DNA of 6,169 nucleotides, taken from Candidatus Gastranaerophilales bacterium (GTDB taxonomy: Bacteria > Cyanobacteriota > Vampirovibrionia > Gastranaerophilales > CAJFVJ01). The notes under the pieces are model-generated. The model was given only the letters and a program-made list of their open reading frames with translations. It did not search any database and had not been told where the DNA came from. The position numbers were made by a program, and so were the translations under genes. Shown here piece by piece: positions 1 to 5,940 of this stretch (position 1 is the stretch's first letter; the number at the start of each line of letters is the position of its first letter). The DNA is taken from contig JAQUTS010000104.1 of assembly GCA_028694275.1 (NCBI GenBank), positions 1 to 6,169 of the forward strand, written 5' to 3'.

Positions 1-321
1 ATATAAAATTTTAGAAAATTAGACTCTTAAATCGTTCTTTCTCATAGTAAAACAAATTCTTTTACAGGGCGCAATATTTATTTTAAAAAGTTACATTTGT
101 TTTTTTAAAATCGCCCGTAATTAAACTCTTGCAATGTTTTAATTCTTTCTGAAAATTTTTACAAAAAAAATTTTTACTATTCTTAAAAAACTATTGCAAT
201 GCTTCTTAGGTAACAATTAAAGCCTTGTTTTAAAAAACAATAACTTTTTGATTTTAATTAATTTTTGTTAAAAAATTTTTTTGATTTATGATATTTAAAG
301 AGACAGAAAAAGGAACTTATC
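1..321. other. AT-rich non-coding leader upstream of panD
   Basis: No credible gene is seen here on either strand. The stretch is very AT-rich, with many A and T runs. A 17-base motif occurs twice, at 123-139 and 188-204, sharing the core TTGCAATG with two mismatches (AAACTCTTGCAATGTTT and AAACTATTGCAATGCTT). An AT-only hairpin (TTGTTTT-AA-AAAACAA) lies at 225-240. The region must hold the panD promoter, but no confident -35/-10 pair stands out among the many AT-rich candidates. The left edge may also include the tail of a preceding transcription unit. Confidence 0.5.
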
Positions 322-669
322 ATGCAATTTGAGATGATGTACTCAAAAATTCACAGAGCAACAGTAACAGACGCCAATCTTAACTATGTCGGCTCCATAA
401 CTGTTGATGAAGAATTAATGGAAAAAGCCCATTTGAGACTAAATCAAAAAGTAGATATATTAAACATCAACAACGGCGAAAGATTCCAGACATATGTAAT
501 CAAAGGCGAAAGAGGCAAAAGAGACATTTGCCTAAACGGTGCCGCAGCCAGAAAAGCCCACCCTCAAGATAAAATTATCATCGTTGCATACGCCATTATG
601 GATGAAAAAGAAGCCGATACGCATATTCCATACGTTGTTCATGTTGATGAAAATAACAATCCGTTATGA
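322..669 (+). CDS. panD: Aspartate 1-decarboxylase proenzyme (PanD)
   Basis: PanD decarboxylates L-aspartate to beta-alanine, the precursor condensed with pantoate to make pantothenate and then coenzyme A. It is a cytoplasmic pyruvoyl enzyme made as an inactive pro-chain that cuts itself before a serine, which becomes the pyruvoyl group. The cleavage pair is visible as Gly24-Ser25 in NYVGSITVD, at exactly the classical position. Other family residues are in register: Lys9 and Arg12 (SKIHR), Tyr22, Arg54, Thr57 and Tyr58 (GERFQTY), and the NGAAA loop at 72-76. The protein has 115 residues, slightly shorter than the E. coli enzyme of about 126, with the difference at the variable C-terminus. 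The ATG is preceded by AAAAGGAA seven bases upstream. No other pantothenate gene (panB, panC) is in the window, so panD stands apart from its pathway partners here. Identity is very secure. Confidence 0.97.
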   Translation: MQFEMMYSKIHRATVTDANLNYVGSITVDEELMEKAHLRLNQKVDILNINNGERFQTYVIKGERGKRDICLNGAAARKAHPQDKIIIVAYAIMDEKEADTHIPYVVHVDENNNPL

Positions 670-738
670 ATTTAGCAATTTTTTCACCATGCCTGTTTTG
701 ATATAAGTATAAGGTTATGTCGCAAATAAGGTACAAAA

Positions 739-1038
739 ATGTCAGTATTAAAAAGCTTGGCAAAAAGCCGTGCTTCCGGAGCAATAAATACCCGAGGAAG
801 CTCGTATATAGCAAATAGAAAGCTTTTCAGTGGAAAAAATCTCGAACAGCTAACAGATGATGTGGCGCAATTTTCACATAAAAACAAGCCACTGGAAGAA
901 AACATAGGCATTTTCGGGAAGTTTTTCCCAAAAGAAAAACGAATGTCATGGTATGAAAAAATTCTCTCTTGGGGCAAAGATATTTTGAATCCCAAAATGT
1001 CTGAAATACCGCAACTAAGCATTATAAGAACATCGTAG
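739..1038 (+). CDS. Small protein of unknown function, 99 residues
   Basis: I do not recognise this protein. It starts with ATG after an AAGG ribosome binding site seven bases upstream (728-731), and lies 69 bases after panD on the same strand, so it may be read through from panD. The N-terminal third is basic and Ser/Arg/Lys-rich (SLAKSRASGAINTRGSS). The middle is mixed charged, and the C-terminal half has an aromatic, amphipathic patch (IFGKFFPKEK followed by WYEKILSWGKDIL, roughly residues 58-83). There is no signal peptide, transmembrane segment or metal-binding motif, and no cysteine. Its TAG stop (1036-1038) is immediately followed by the stop of the convergent glycosyltransferase gene. 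An overlapping minus-strand frame (684-1022) exists but has no matching ribosome binding site and no family resemblance, so the plus reading is preferred. Confidence 0.6.
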   Translation: MSVLKSLAKSRASGAINTRGSSYIANRKLFSGKNLEQLTDDVAQFSHKNKPLEENIGIFGKFFPKEKRMSWYEKILSWGKDILNPKMSEIPQLSIIRTS

Positions 1039-2157
1039 CTATTTTTGAATAAAAATATCTTCTTTGATTTGTTCTTCTGTTTTGGCGGAAATTCTTTCTT
1101 TTGGCTGTGAGTTTTTATACAGGTTCAAATACTCATAACCCATCCTTTTTTGGCCGTATGCGGACATGGCTTTATTTCGGCAATTATTCACGACTTTGTC
1201 TAATACAAGTTTATTTTCGAGCAAATTATTCAGCTGTCTCATAAAATTATCAGAATTACTCATATCAAAAAAGCTTGCGCTATCGCCCCAAAATTCTTGA
1301 AAAATCGGGCTGTCACACGCCAAAAGAGCACAACCCGCATAAGCTGCATAAAAAGCATTCATATTAAAAATATCCCAAGAAGACAAAGCAAGATAAATTG
1401 AAGCTTTTTGATAATATGGCTTCAATTCTTCATTAGAGATATTGCCCAAAAATTGAAGCTTCTCAGGAAGTCTTAGCCAAGCAGGCTTTGAGCCTATTAC
1501 AAAAATCTGCATATCATCAGGCAGTCTTTGCATAATTTGCAAAATCATATTCAAATTGTGTTTTTTAAGCAAAGATTTGGACGATGTCAAAAGCACCATG
1601 CCGTCTTTTTCCGACTCGGGAACATCCCATTCTATACCGTTATAAATAAGATTAATTTGCTTATTCATCTCATAAGAGCTTATGAGATTTTTGGCGAGAA
1701 TTTTGGTTGTGGCAATTACTTTGTCTGAAGAATCAAGACATTTTTGGATATAATTTTTGTACGGATGGTAATGCATATTAAAACTTGTCCATTTAATGTT
1801 ATTCAATGCATCGCCATGGACAGTCAAAATCTTTGGTACAGGATAATCAATATTATCACAGTAGTGATTAAGATGCATAATATCAGGTTTAAAATTCTTG
1901 GAAATTTCATTAATTGCATCGCCAACCCTTTCATTTGCCATCTTAAATTTTTGAAAATTATTTTCCCATTTGACGCTGATACCGGTGTGAATACATTCGG
2001 CATAATCAACTTCTTTGGGCTCATAGCTTTGCCCTGTTGTTACAAGAGTAATCTGGGCCTTTTGAGAAGCAAGAATACTTTTGCAGACAAGATCTGTATA
2101 ATCCCATTTGTTGTTACTGACATCTGTTGTCATTAAAATCTTTACGCTAGGTGTCAT
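1039..2157 (-). CDS. GT-B fold glycosyltransferase, GT4-like
   Basis: This is probably a retaining glycosyltransferase that moves a sugar from a nucleotide-sugar donor to a surface glycan, lipid or protein; donor and acceptor cannot be read from sequence. The 372 residues fit a two-Rossmann-domain GT-B enzyme. The N-terminal acceptor domain has PDIMHLNHY (91-99) and ILTVHGD (110-116). The linker YNGIEWD (172-178) corresponds to the usual YNGVD. The C-terminal donor domain follows, with a 'first strand plus SLLKKHN' segment (188-201), IFVIGSKP (218-225) and LQFLGNISNEEL (234-245). The usual EX7E motif is altered: Asp262 replaces the first glutamate and Tyr270 the second (WDIFNMNAFY), so catalysis or donor binding may differ. 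The ATG has AGGGAG seven bases upstream. No signal peptide is present, so it is cytoplasmic or peripheral to the membrane. It has no glycan-synthesis neighbours. Confidence is good for the fold and low for the specific role. Confidence 0.85.
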   Translation of the reverse strand: MTPSVKILMTTDVSNNKWDYTDLVCKSILASQKAQITLVTTGQSYEPKEVDYAECIHTGISVKWENNFQKFKMANERVGDAINEISKNFKPDIMHLNHYCDNIDYPVPKILTVHGDALNNIKWTSFNMHYHPYKNYIQKCLDSSDKVIATTKILAKNLISSYEMNKQINLIYNGIEWDVPESEKDGMVLLTSSKSLLKKHNLNMILQIMQRLPDDMQIFVIGSKPAWLRLPEKLQFLGNISNEELKPYYQKASIYLALSSWDIFNMNAFYAAYAGCALLACDSPIFQEFWGDSASFFDMSNSDNFMRQLNNLLENKLVLDKVVNNCRNKAMSAYGQKRMGYEYLNLYKNSQPKERISAKTEEQIKEDIFIQK

Positions 2158-2161
2158 TTAT

Positions 2162-2191
2162 TCTCTCCCTAAAATCTATGTTATGGAGAGA
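2162..2191 (-). promoter_or_regulatory. Inverted repeat covering the ribosome binding site of the glycosyltransferase gene
   Basis: On the minus strand TCTCTCC (2191-2185) can pair with GGAGAGA (2168-2162), a seven-base-pair stem with a 16-base loop. The 3' arm contains the ribosome binding site of the gene starting at 2157, so a transcript starting further upstream could have its start site masked. A possible -10 box, TATACT (2196-2191), would start transcription around 2184, inside the 5' arm, and such a transcript would escape masking. The site might instead be a protein operator. The pairing is seen directly; any function is inferred. Confidence 0.3.
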
Positions 2192-2247
2192 GTATAGTTT
2201 TTTATATCAATTTTGCCATTAGCCTATCATCTATCAGATGTGTTAAA

Positions 2248-2376
2248 AAAATTTCAGGATGTTCAATTGAGCGCAAACGTTATTTTGTGCTTAATGGAAC
2301 TGGACTAAAGCGACGTAGGAGATTACAAGAGTAATCTCAACAGGAGCAAAATTTCAGGATGTTCAATTAAGCGCAA
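2248..2376 (-). repeat. Intergenic palindromic repeat, about 1.3 copies, inverted relative to the array after proC
   Basis: A 29-base segment at 2248-2276 recurs at 2348-2376 with one mismatch, exactly 100 bases apart. Read on the minus strand, the whole stretch matches the 102-bp unit found at 3283-3550, including a shared exact 21-base block around the GAGATTAC stem. Two stem-loops are visible: GAGATTAC-AAGA-GTAATCTC (2319-2338), and TTGAGCGCAAA pairing with TTTGTGCTTAA (2267-2277 with 2284-2294) through two G-U pairs when read as plus-strand RNA. There is no open reading frame inside. This looks like a dispersed non-coding repeat of the REP/BIME or MITE kind, but its spread over the genome cannot be seen from here. 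Confidence 0.85.
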
Positions 2377-2391
2377 GAGAAAATTTTATCG

Positions 2392-2400
2392 TGATATAAT
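2392..2400 (+). promoter_or_regulatory. Extended -10 promoter of proC
   Basis: TGATATAAT is a perfect consensus -10 hexamer (2395-2400) preceded by the TGn extension. The -35 region is poor (no TTGACA-like hexamer at 16-18 bases), which is typical of extended -10 promoters. Transcription would start near 2406-2408, giving a leader of about 28 bases before the proC ATG at 2435. The promoter lies immediately outside the repeat array at 2248-2376. Confidence 0.65.
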
Positions 2401-2434
2401 CAACTTGTTATCAAATATCACAGGAAGAAGAAAA

Positions 2435-3232
2435 ATGAAAATAGGTTTTATCGGTGCGGGCAAAATGGGCGGGGCCATCCTGAAAGGATTAATAAGCTCA
2501 AATTTTGTTGAAAAAGAAAACATTACAGTATCAGAGCTAAATGCCGATATTGCACAACAAATAAATAATGAATTTGGCGTCAGGACAATCTCTGACGGTA
2601 ATCAACTAGCAAAAGAATCCGATATAATAATCATCTGCACCAAACCTTTTGTAATCAAAGATGTCTTAAAGAGCATAAAAGACTCACTAACAAAAGAAAA
2701 ACTACTAATCTCAATTGCAGCAGGAGTATCAACCAAAACCATAGAAGATATCATCGGTGAAATACCCATTGTAAGGGTAATGCCAAACACTCCTGCGTTT
2801 TTGGGTCATGGAATGAGCGGATTAACAAAAGGGCAATATGCCTCATCAGAACAATTGCAATTTGCATGTGATATTTTTTCAAAAGTAGGAAAAACTGTCA
2901 CAATTGAAGAAAATCTTATAGATGCACTGACAGGGATTTCAGGCTCAGGGCCTGCTTTTTTCTACCTTGTGATAGAAGCTCTTGCAAAAGGCGGTGAAAA
3001 CTTAGGGCTGCCTGCTAATGTAGCATTGGAACTTGCCGCACAAACTGCCATAGGTTCTGCTCATATGATTATGGAAACAAATAAAACGCCTCAAATACTA
3101 AGACAAGAAGTCACAACACCGGGTGGGTGCACGGCTGTCGGGCTTGATGTTTTAGAAAAAGCAAAAGTTTTTGAAACCTTTATGGAAACTGTTAAGGCAA
3201 CCGCCAAAAAAGCAAAAGAACTCGGCGATTAG
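2435..3232 (+). CDS. proC: Pyrroline-5-carboxylate reductase (ProC)
   Basis: ProC reduces 1-pyrroline-5-carboxylate to L-proline with NAD(P)H, the last step of proline synthesis, in the cytoplasm. The 265-residue length matches the family (about 270). The N-terminal Rossmann fold shows the dinucleotide motif GFIGAGKMGGAI (4-15). VMPNTP at 115-120 is the conserved substrate-side loop. The C-terminal dimerisation domain carries SGPAFF (171-176) and the family signature VTTPGGCTAVGLDVLE (226-241). I chose the ATG at 2435 because AGGAA lies eight bases upstream and MKIGFIGAGKMG is the normal family N-terminus. An in-frame TTG at 2405 would add ten atypical residues and falls at the predicted transcription start. 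The gene is monocistronic, fenced on both sides by inverted copies of an intergenic repeat. proB and proA are not nearby. No convincing intrinsic terminator follows the stop. Confidence 0.97.
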   Translation: MKIGFIGAGKMGGAILKGLISSNFVEKENITVSELNADIAQQINNEFGVRTISDGNQLAKESDIIIICTKPFVIKDVLKSIKDSLTKEKLLISIAAGVSTKTIEDIIGEIPIVRVMPNTPAFLGHGMSGLTKGQYASSEQLQFACDIFSKVGKTVTIEENLIDALTGISGSGPAFFYLVIEALAKGGENLGLPANVALELAAQTAIGSAHMIMETNKTPQILRQEVTTPGGCTAVGLDVLEKAKVFETFMETVKATAKKAKELGD

Positions 3233-3257
3233 TTTTTTATATTCATTAATATTTTGA

Positions 3258-3283
3258 GCCTGTCATGAACTTGTTTCAGGATC
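3258..3283 (+). repeat. Degenerate copy of a palindromic 'CCTGAACTTGTTTCAGG' type element
   Basis: The sequence TGTCATGAACTTGTTTCAGG (3261-3280), followed by ATC, resembles a palindromic intergenic element I recall from many bacterial genomes, in which CCTGAA and TTCAGG arms flank an ACTTGT core. Here the left arm has lost bases (CATGAA instead of CATCCTGAA), so it no longer folds perfectly. It sits directly against the first 102-bp repeat. The resemblance rests on memory and is tentative. Confidence 0.3.
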
Positions 3284-3550
3284 GCCTTAGTCCAGTTCCA
3301 TTGATCACAAACTCACGTTTGCGCTCAATTTCACATCCTTTTTAATTTTGCTCCTGTTGAGATTACTTTCGTAATCTCCTACGTCGCCTTAGTCCAGTTC
3401 CATTGATCACAAACTCACGTTTCGGTTCAATTTCACATCCTTTTTAATTTTGCTCCTGTTGAGATTACTTTCGTAATCTCCTACGTCGCCTTAGTCCAGT
3501 TCCATTGAACCAAAACTCACGTTTCGGTTCAATTTCACATCCTTTTTAAT
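3283..3550 (+). repeat. Tandem array of a 102-bp structured intergenic repeat, 2.6 copies
   Basis: Copies lie at 3283-3384, 3385-3486 and 3487-3550 (the last truncated). Copies 1 and 2 differ by only three substitutions, all in the right arm of one stem (GCGC against CGGT). Copy 3 differs from copy 2 by three substitutions in the left arm. Each full unit contains the perfect stem GAGATTAC-TTTC-GTAATCTC (3359-3378 and 3461-3480). Copy 3 has an eight-base-pair stem ATTGAACC (3504-3511) with GGTTCAAT (3526-3533), continued after one mismatch by AAAC/GTTT around a TCAC loop. The same repeat occurs in opposite orientation at 2248-2376. No protein is encoded. It fills the space between the convergent ends of proC and flgL. 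Confidence 0.92.
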
Positions 3551-3572
3551 AAAAAACGGGCAAAAATGCCCG
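3551..3572 (-). terminator. Rho-independent terminator of the flgK-flgL operon
   Basis: On the minus strand CGGGCA-TTTT-TGCCCG (3572-3557) forms a GC-rich six-base-pair hairpin followed at once by six T (3556-3551). It lies 39 bases after the flgL stop, so it should end the flagellar transcript. On the plus strand the hairpin is followed by CAAAAATA, so it should not terminate proC transcription. Confidence 0.9.
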
Positions 3573-3611
3573 CAAAAATAAAATAGTAAGTGATATTGGT
3601 AATTTTTTAAT

Positions 3612-4553
3612 CTATTGCATATAGTTCAATAATGACTGTTGCAATACATTTGTCGAAGATTGCAAAGATGCCTGAAGCGCAAACTGCTGGTATTGCATTT
3701 TGGAGGCTATTTCTACAAGATTTGCATCTTCTATTGTAGATCTTAGAGTATCAGCACTGATATTTTGAGACTGCAATTGTGTTTTGGTTTTTTCCAACAT
3801 CGACATGCTGGTACCTGCTTTTGTCTGATAATATGTAACGTTATCCATATCTTTTTTCAAAACATCTAACTTGGCTCTGACATTATCATAGTTTGGAGGA
3901 TCTGATCTTAAATCGGCCAAAAGCTCTTTAACATGACCAATTGCGCCTTGACTAACCGTATTACCTGATACATCAACATAATACTGACCAAAAATACTGT
4001 CGCCGTTTTCATTAACCACAATAGATGAGCCTTCACTGACTTGAACTTTTACCTGCAAATTATCTGCATCTGTCGTGCCTTGATATGTACAATTAGCTCC
4101 GTCTGTAGCATATGGAGGCGTGTTCACATTTGCACCTGAAAATAAATAACTTCCGTTATATTTGGTATTTGCAAGCGTAATAATGTTTTTGAGACTTTCC
4201 TCGATTTCATCAGCTATATCACTTGCTTCATCTGCACCGTTAAGTTCGTTTGCTGCTTGAGTTGCAAGCTGATTGATTCTGTCAAGATCTTTATTCACAA
4301 GAGACAAGGTGCTCTCTGACATTTGCAATTGGGCATTACTTGTACCGACACTTTTTAAATAAGCATCTATTTTTGACATGTCATTTTTAGAATTCATCAA
4401 ACTTGTCAAAGAAATAGGGTCATCAGACAAATTATTGACCTTTTTTTGCGTAGAATACTGATAATTCAAAGACACATATTTGCTCTGGTTCATCATTGTA
4501 TTACTTAAAATCGACTGACTCAAATATGAATTTGTTATTCTACTGTATGCCAT
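3612..4553 (-). CDS. flgL: Flagellar hook-associated protein 3 (FlgL)
   Basis: FlgL forms the second junction ring between hook and filament, on top of FlgK and beneath flagellin. It is exported by the flagellar type III apparatus and so has no cleaved signal. Its 313 residues match the family (about 317 in E. coli). The N-terminal flagellin-like helix shows RITNSYLSQSIL (5-16) and the hallmark NNLSDDP (40-46). A second helix covers roughly 60-130, ending in NGSYLFSGANVNTPPY. A variable beta-rich domain occupies the middle. The C-terminal flagellin helix is NLVEIASKMQYQQFALQASL, near 276-295. Both helical ends are intact, so the protein should be functional. The start is fixed by AGGAGGA (4567-4561), seven bases before the ATG. 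The gene begins 25 bases after the flgK stop and is co-transcribed with it. The terminator at 3551-3572 ends the operon. Confidence 0.95.
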   Translation of the reverse strand: MAYSRITNSYLSQSILSNTMMNQSKYVSLNYQYSTQKKVNNLSDDPISLTSLMNSKNDMSKIDAYLKSVGTSNAQLQMSESTLSLVNKDLDRINQLATQAANELNGADEASDIADEIEESLKNIITLANTKYNGSYLFSGANVNTPPYATDGANCTYQGTTDADNLQVKVQVSEGSSIVVNENGDSIFGQYYVDVSGNTVSQGAIGHVKELLADLRSDPPNYDNVRAKLDVLKKDMDNVTYYQTKAGTSMSMLEKTKTQLQSQNISADTLRSTIEDANLVEIASKMQYQQFALQASLQSSTNVLQQSLLNYMQ

Positions 4554-4560
4554 TTATATT

Positions 4561-4567
4561 TCCTCCT
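4561..4567 (-). promoter_or_regulatory. Strong ribosome binding site of flgL
   Basis: AGGAGGA on the minus strand sits in the 25-base gap between flgK and flgL, seven bases from the flgL ATG. It is close to the full anti-16S consensus, so flgL can be translated independently of flgK. No promoter or terminator fits in the gap, which supports a flgK-flgL transcript. Confidence 0.85.
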
Positions 4568-4578
4568 GAAAAATTAAT

Positions 4579-5940
4579 TTATTTTGCCATACTAAGTATG
4601 ACATCCATCATTTGACTCACAACTGAAAATACCTGAGCAGAAGCCTGATAGGCTTTTTGGAATTTCATAAGATCAACGAGTTCTTCATCCAAACTCACGC
4701 CAACGATAGATTGTTTTTGGTCACTTAATTGTTGTACAGATTTTTCTTGCGCTGATAATTGACTTTTTGCCAAAGCAGAAGAATTCCCTATTTTAGATGC
4801 TATAGAATAAAGATTCCCCTCAGGTGTTTGACCCTGCAAGCCAGCCATTTTAGTGTCTCGCATACCCAAAAACATCGAAGCATTATTGTTGTTACCGACA
4901 GCATTAGGGCTGACAACCGTAGTCCCTGCAACTTCTGCATAAGCTGTTGCAACTTCAAAAGGGTCATTAATCACAGCTTGATTCACACACAAATTCGCCG
5001 CAGAAATCAATGTCGGGTCATATGCTGCCGCATTTGAACTGTTCAAAAAGATATTTTGAGTAGCAATCTCAAGCTGACCTGTTGTAGGATTCATTTTTAA
5101 GCTTGCCTGAGTCGGTGGCCCTGCATCCGCTCTAAGTTGTATTTCATTGACACTTACGGCAAATTCTCGAGCCAAATTATCCAACTCTGTCATTGCTTCA
5201 TAAATACTTCCGGGGCCATTTCCTCCCATATCAAGCATCGCTTTTAAAGATCCTTGGGTAGGTGAAAAACTTTCTTGTTCAAGATAATTAGCCACATAAA
5301 CAACAGATGGGTCTTTTGTACTCACAAGCGACACAGTAACAGGATTAAGATCTCCACTCGGTGAAGCCTTAAACGTGACGGATTGCTGACCGCTGTTGAT
5401 AAGTTGAACATTTCCCATATACACATCACAAGAAGTACCTTCATATCTTGTGGTAATAGGAATAGATTCTGACAATTCTTCTATCAAAAGCTGCCTTTGA
5501 TCAAGCAAAGAATTTGGTTCTGATCCTTGTGAAAAAACTGATATTTGCTTGTTCAATTCTGCAATTTGGTTAAGTTTATTATTTATATCATCAATACGTT
5601 TACCTATTTCACTGTTATCAAGTGAAGATTGTGTAAGGCCATCACCCACAAGGTTTGTTCTGAAGTTTTCAAGGTTTGTGGCTTTTGCATTAAATTGTTG
5701 TGCAACAGATTGTGCCTGCGTAACAAAATTTGCCCTTATAACTTTATCTGTAGGAGTATCCGCAAGTGTTTTGGCAGCAGCAAAATATGACTGAAAAGCA
5801 CCTGTTAAACCTGAACCGTCAACTTCATTGAAATAAGATTCAAGTGTTGAAATATTAGAATAGAGTTGTTGGTCATATCCATAGGATGATTTTTCGCCGA
5901 TTAAAAAGCTGTTCAAAAACTCATCTTGGTATCGCGTCAC
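4579..5940 (-). CDS. flgK: Flagellar hook-associated protein 1 (FlgK), N-terminus missing
   Basis: FlgK is the first junction protein on the hook, exported by the flagellar type III system. The visible 453 residues include the conserved segment after the N-terminal rod-like motif: VTRYQDEFLNSF aligns with the family's 'QREYDAFITNQL' region. Then come the helical D1 region to about residue 150, a beta-rich variable domain, and the classical C-terminus (414-453) with GVSLDEELVDLMKFQKAYQASAQ. About 60 expected N-terminal residues are absent, including the helix with ANANT-GYSRQ. The GTG at 5940 is not a believable start: there is no ribosome binding site, and the frame stays open upstream to a TGA at 5994-5992. 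The residues just before it (TVTIEK) still look like FlgK, while those further out (YSLANVFNTRN) do not. So the gene is broken at roughly 5958-5970, by rearrangement or misassembly. The family assignment is secure; intactness is not. Confidence 0.9.
   Translation of the reverse strand: MTRYQDEFLNSFLIGEKSSYGYDQQLYSNISTLESYFNEVDGSGLTGAFQSYFAAAKTLADTPTDKVIRANFVTQAQSVAQQFNAKATNLENFRTNLVGDGLTQSSLDNSEIGKRIDDINNKLNQIAELNKQISVFSQGSEPNSLLDQRQLLIEELSESIPITTRYEGTSCDVYMGNVQLINSGQQSVTFKASPSGDLNPVTVSLVSTKDPSVVYVANYLEQESFSPTQGSLKAMLDMGGNGPGSIYEAMTELDNLAREFAVSVNEIQLRADAGPPTQASLKMNPTTGQLEIATQNIFLNSSNAAAYDPTLISAANLCVNQAVINDPFEVATAYAEVAGTTVVSPNAVGNNNNASMFLGMRDTKMAGLQGQTPEGNLYSIASKIGNSSALAKSQLSAQEKSVQQLSDQKQSIVGVSLDEELVDLMKFQKAYQASAQVFSVVSQMMDVILSMAK

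Noticed and set aside
596..814. Minus-strand hydrophobic frame across the panD 3' end
   Set aside because: It overlaps the secure panD coding sequence. Its apparent hydrophobicity comes from the antisense of Lys/Glu-rich codons.
684..1022. Minus-strand 112-residue frame overlapping the 99-residue gene
   Set aside because: No ribosome binding site was seen, there is no recognisable domain, and it mirrors the plus-strand gene. The plus reading has a good ribosome binding site.
1744..2136. Plus-strand frames of 130 and 66 residues (1744-2136, 1528-1728) inside the glycosyltransferase gene
   Set aside because: They are antisense shadows of a well-supported gene, with compositions dominated by Ile, Phe and Cys from reversed Asn/Lys codons.
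2405..2434. Upstream TTG start for proC adding MLSNITGRRK
   Set aside because: The added residues are atypical for ProC, the TTG coincides with the predicted transcription start, and the ATG at 2435 has a well-placed ribosome binding site.
3233..3260. Intrinsic terminator directly after proC (short ATATT-CATT-AATAT hairpin)
   Set aside because: The stem has five AT pairs only and no proper T tract, so it is too weak to call.
3283..3550. CRISPR array
   Set aside because: The repeats are contiguous 102-bp tandem units with no unique spacers, and no cas gene is present.
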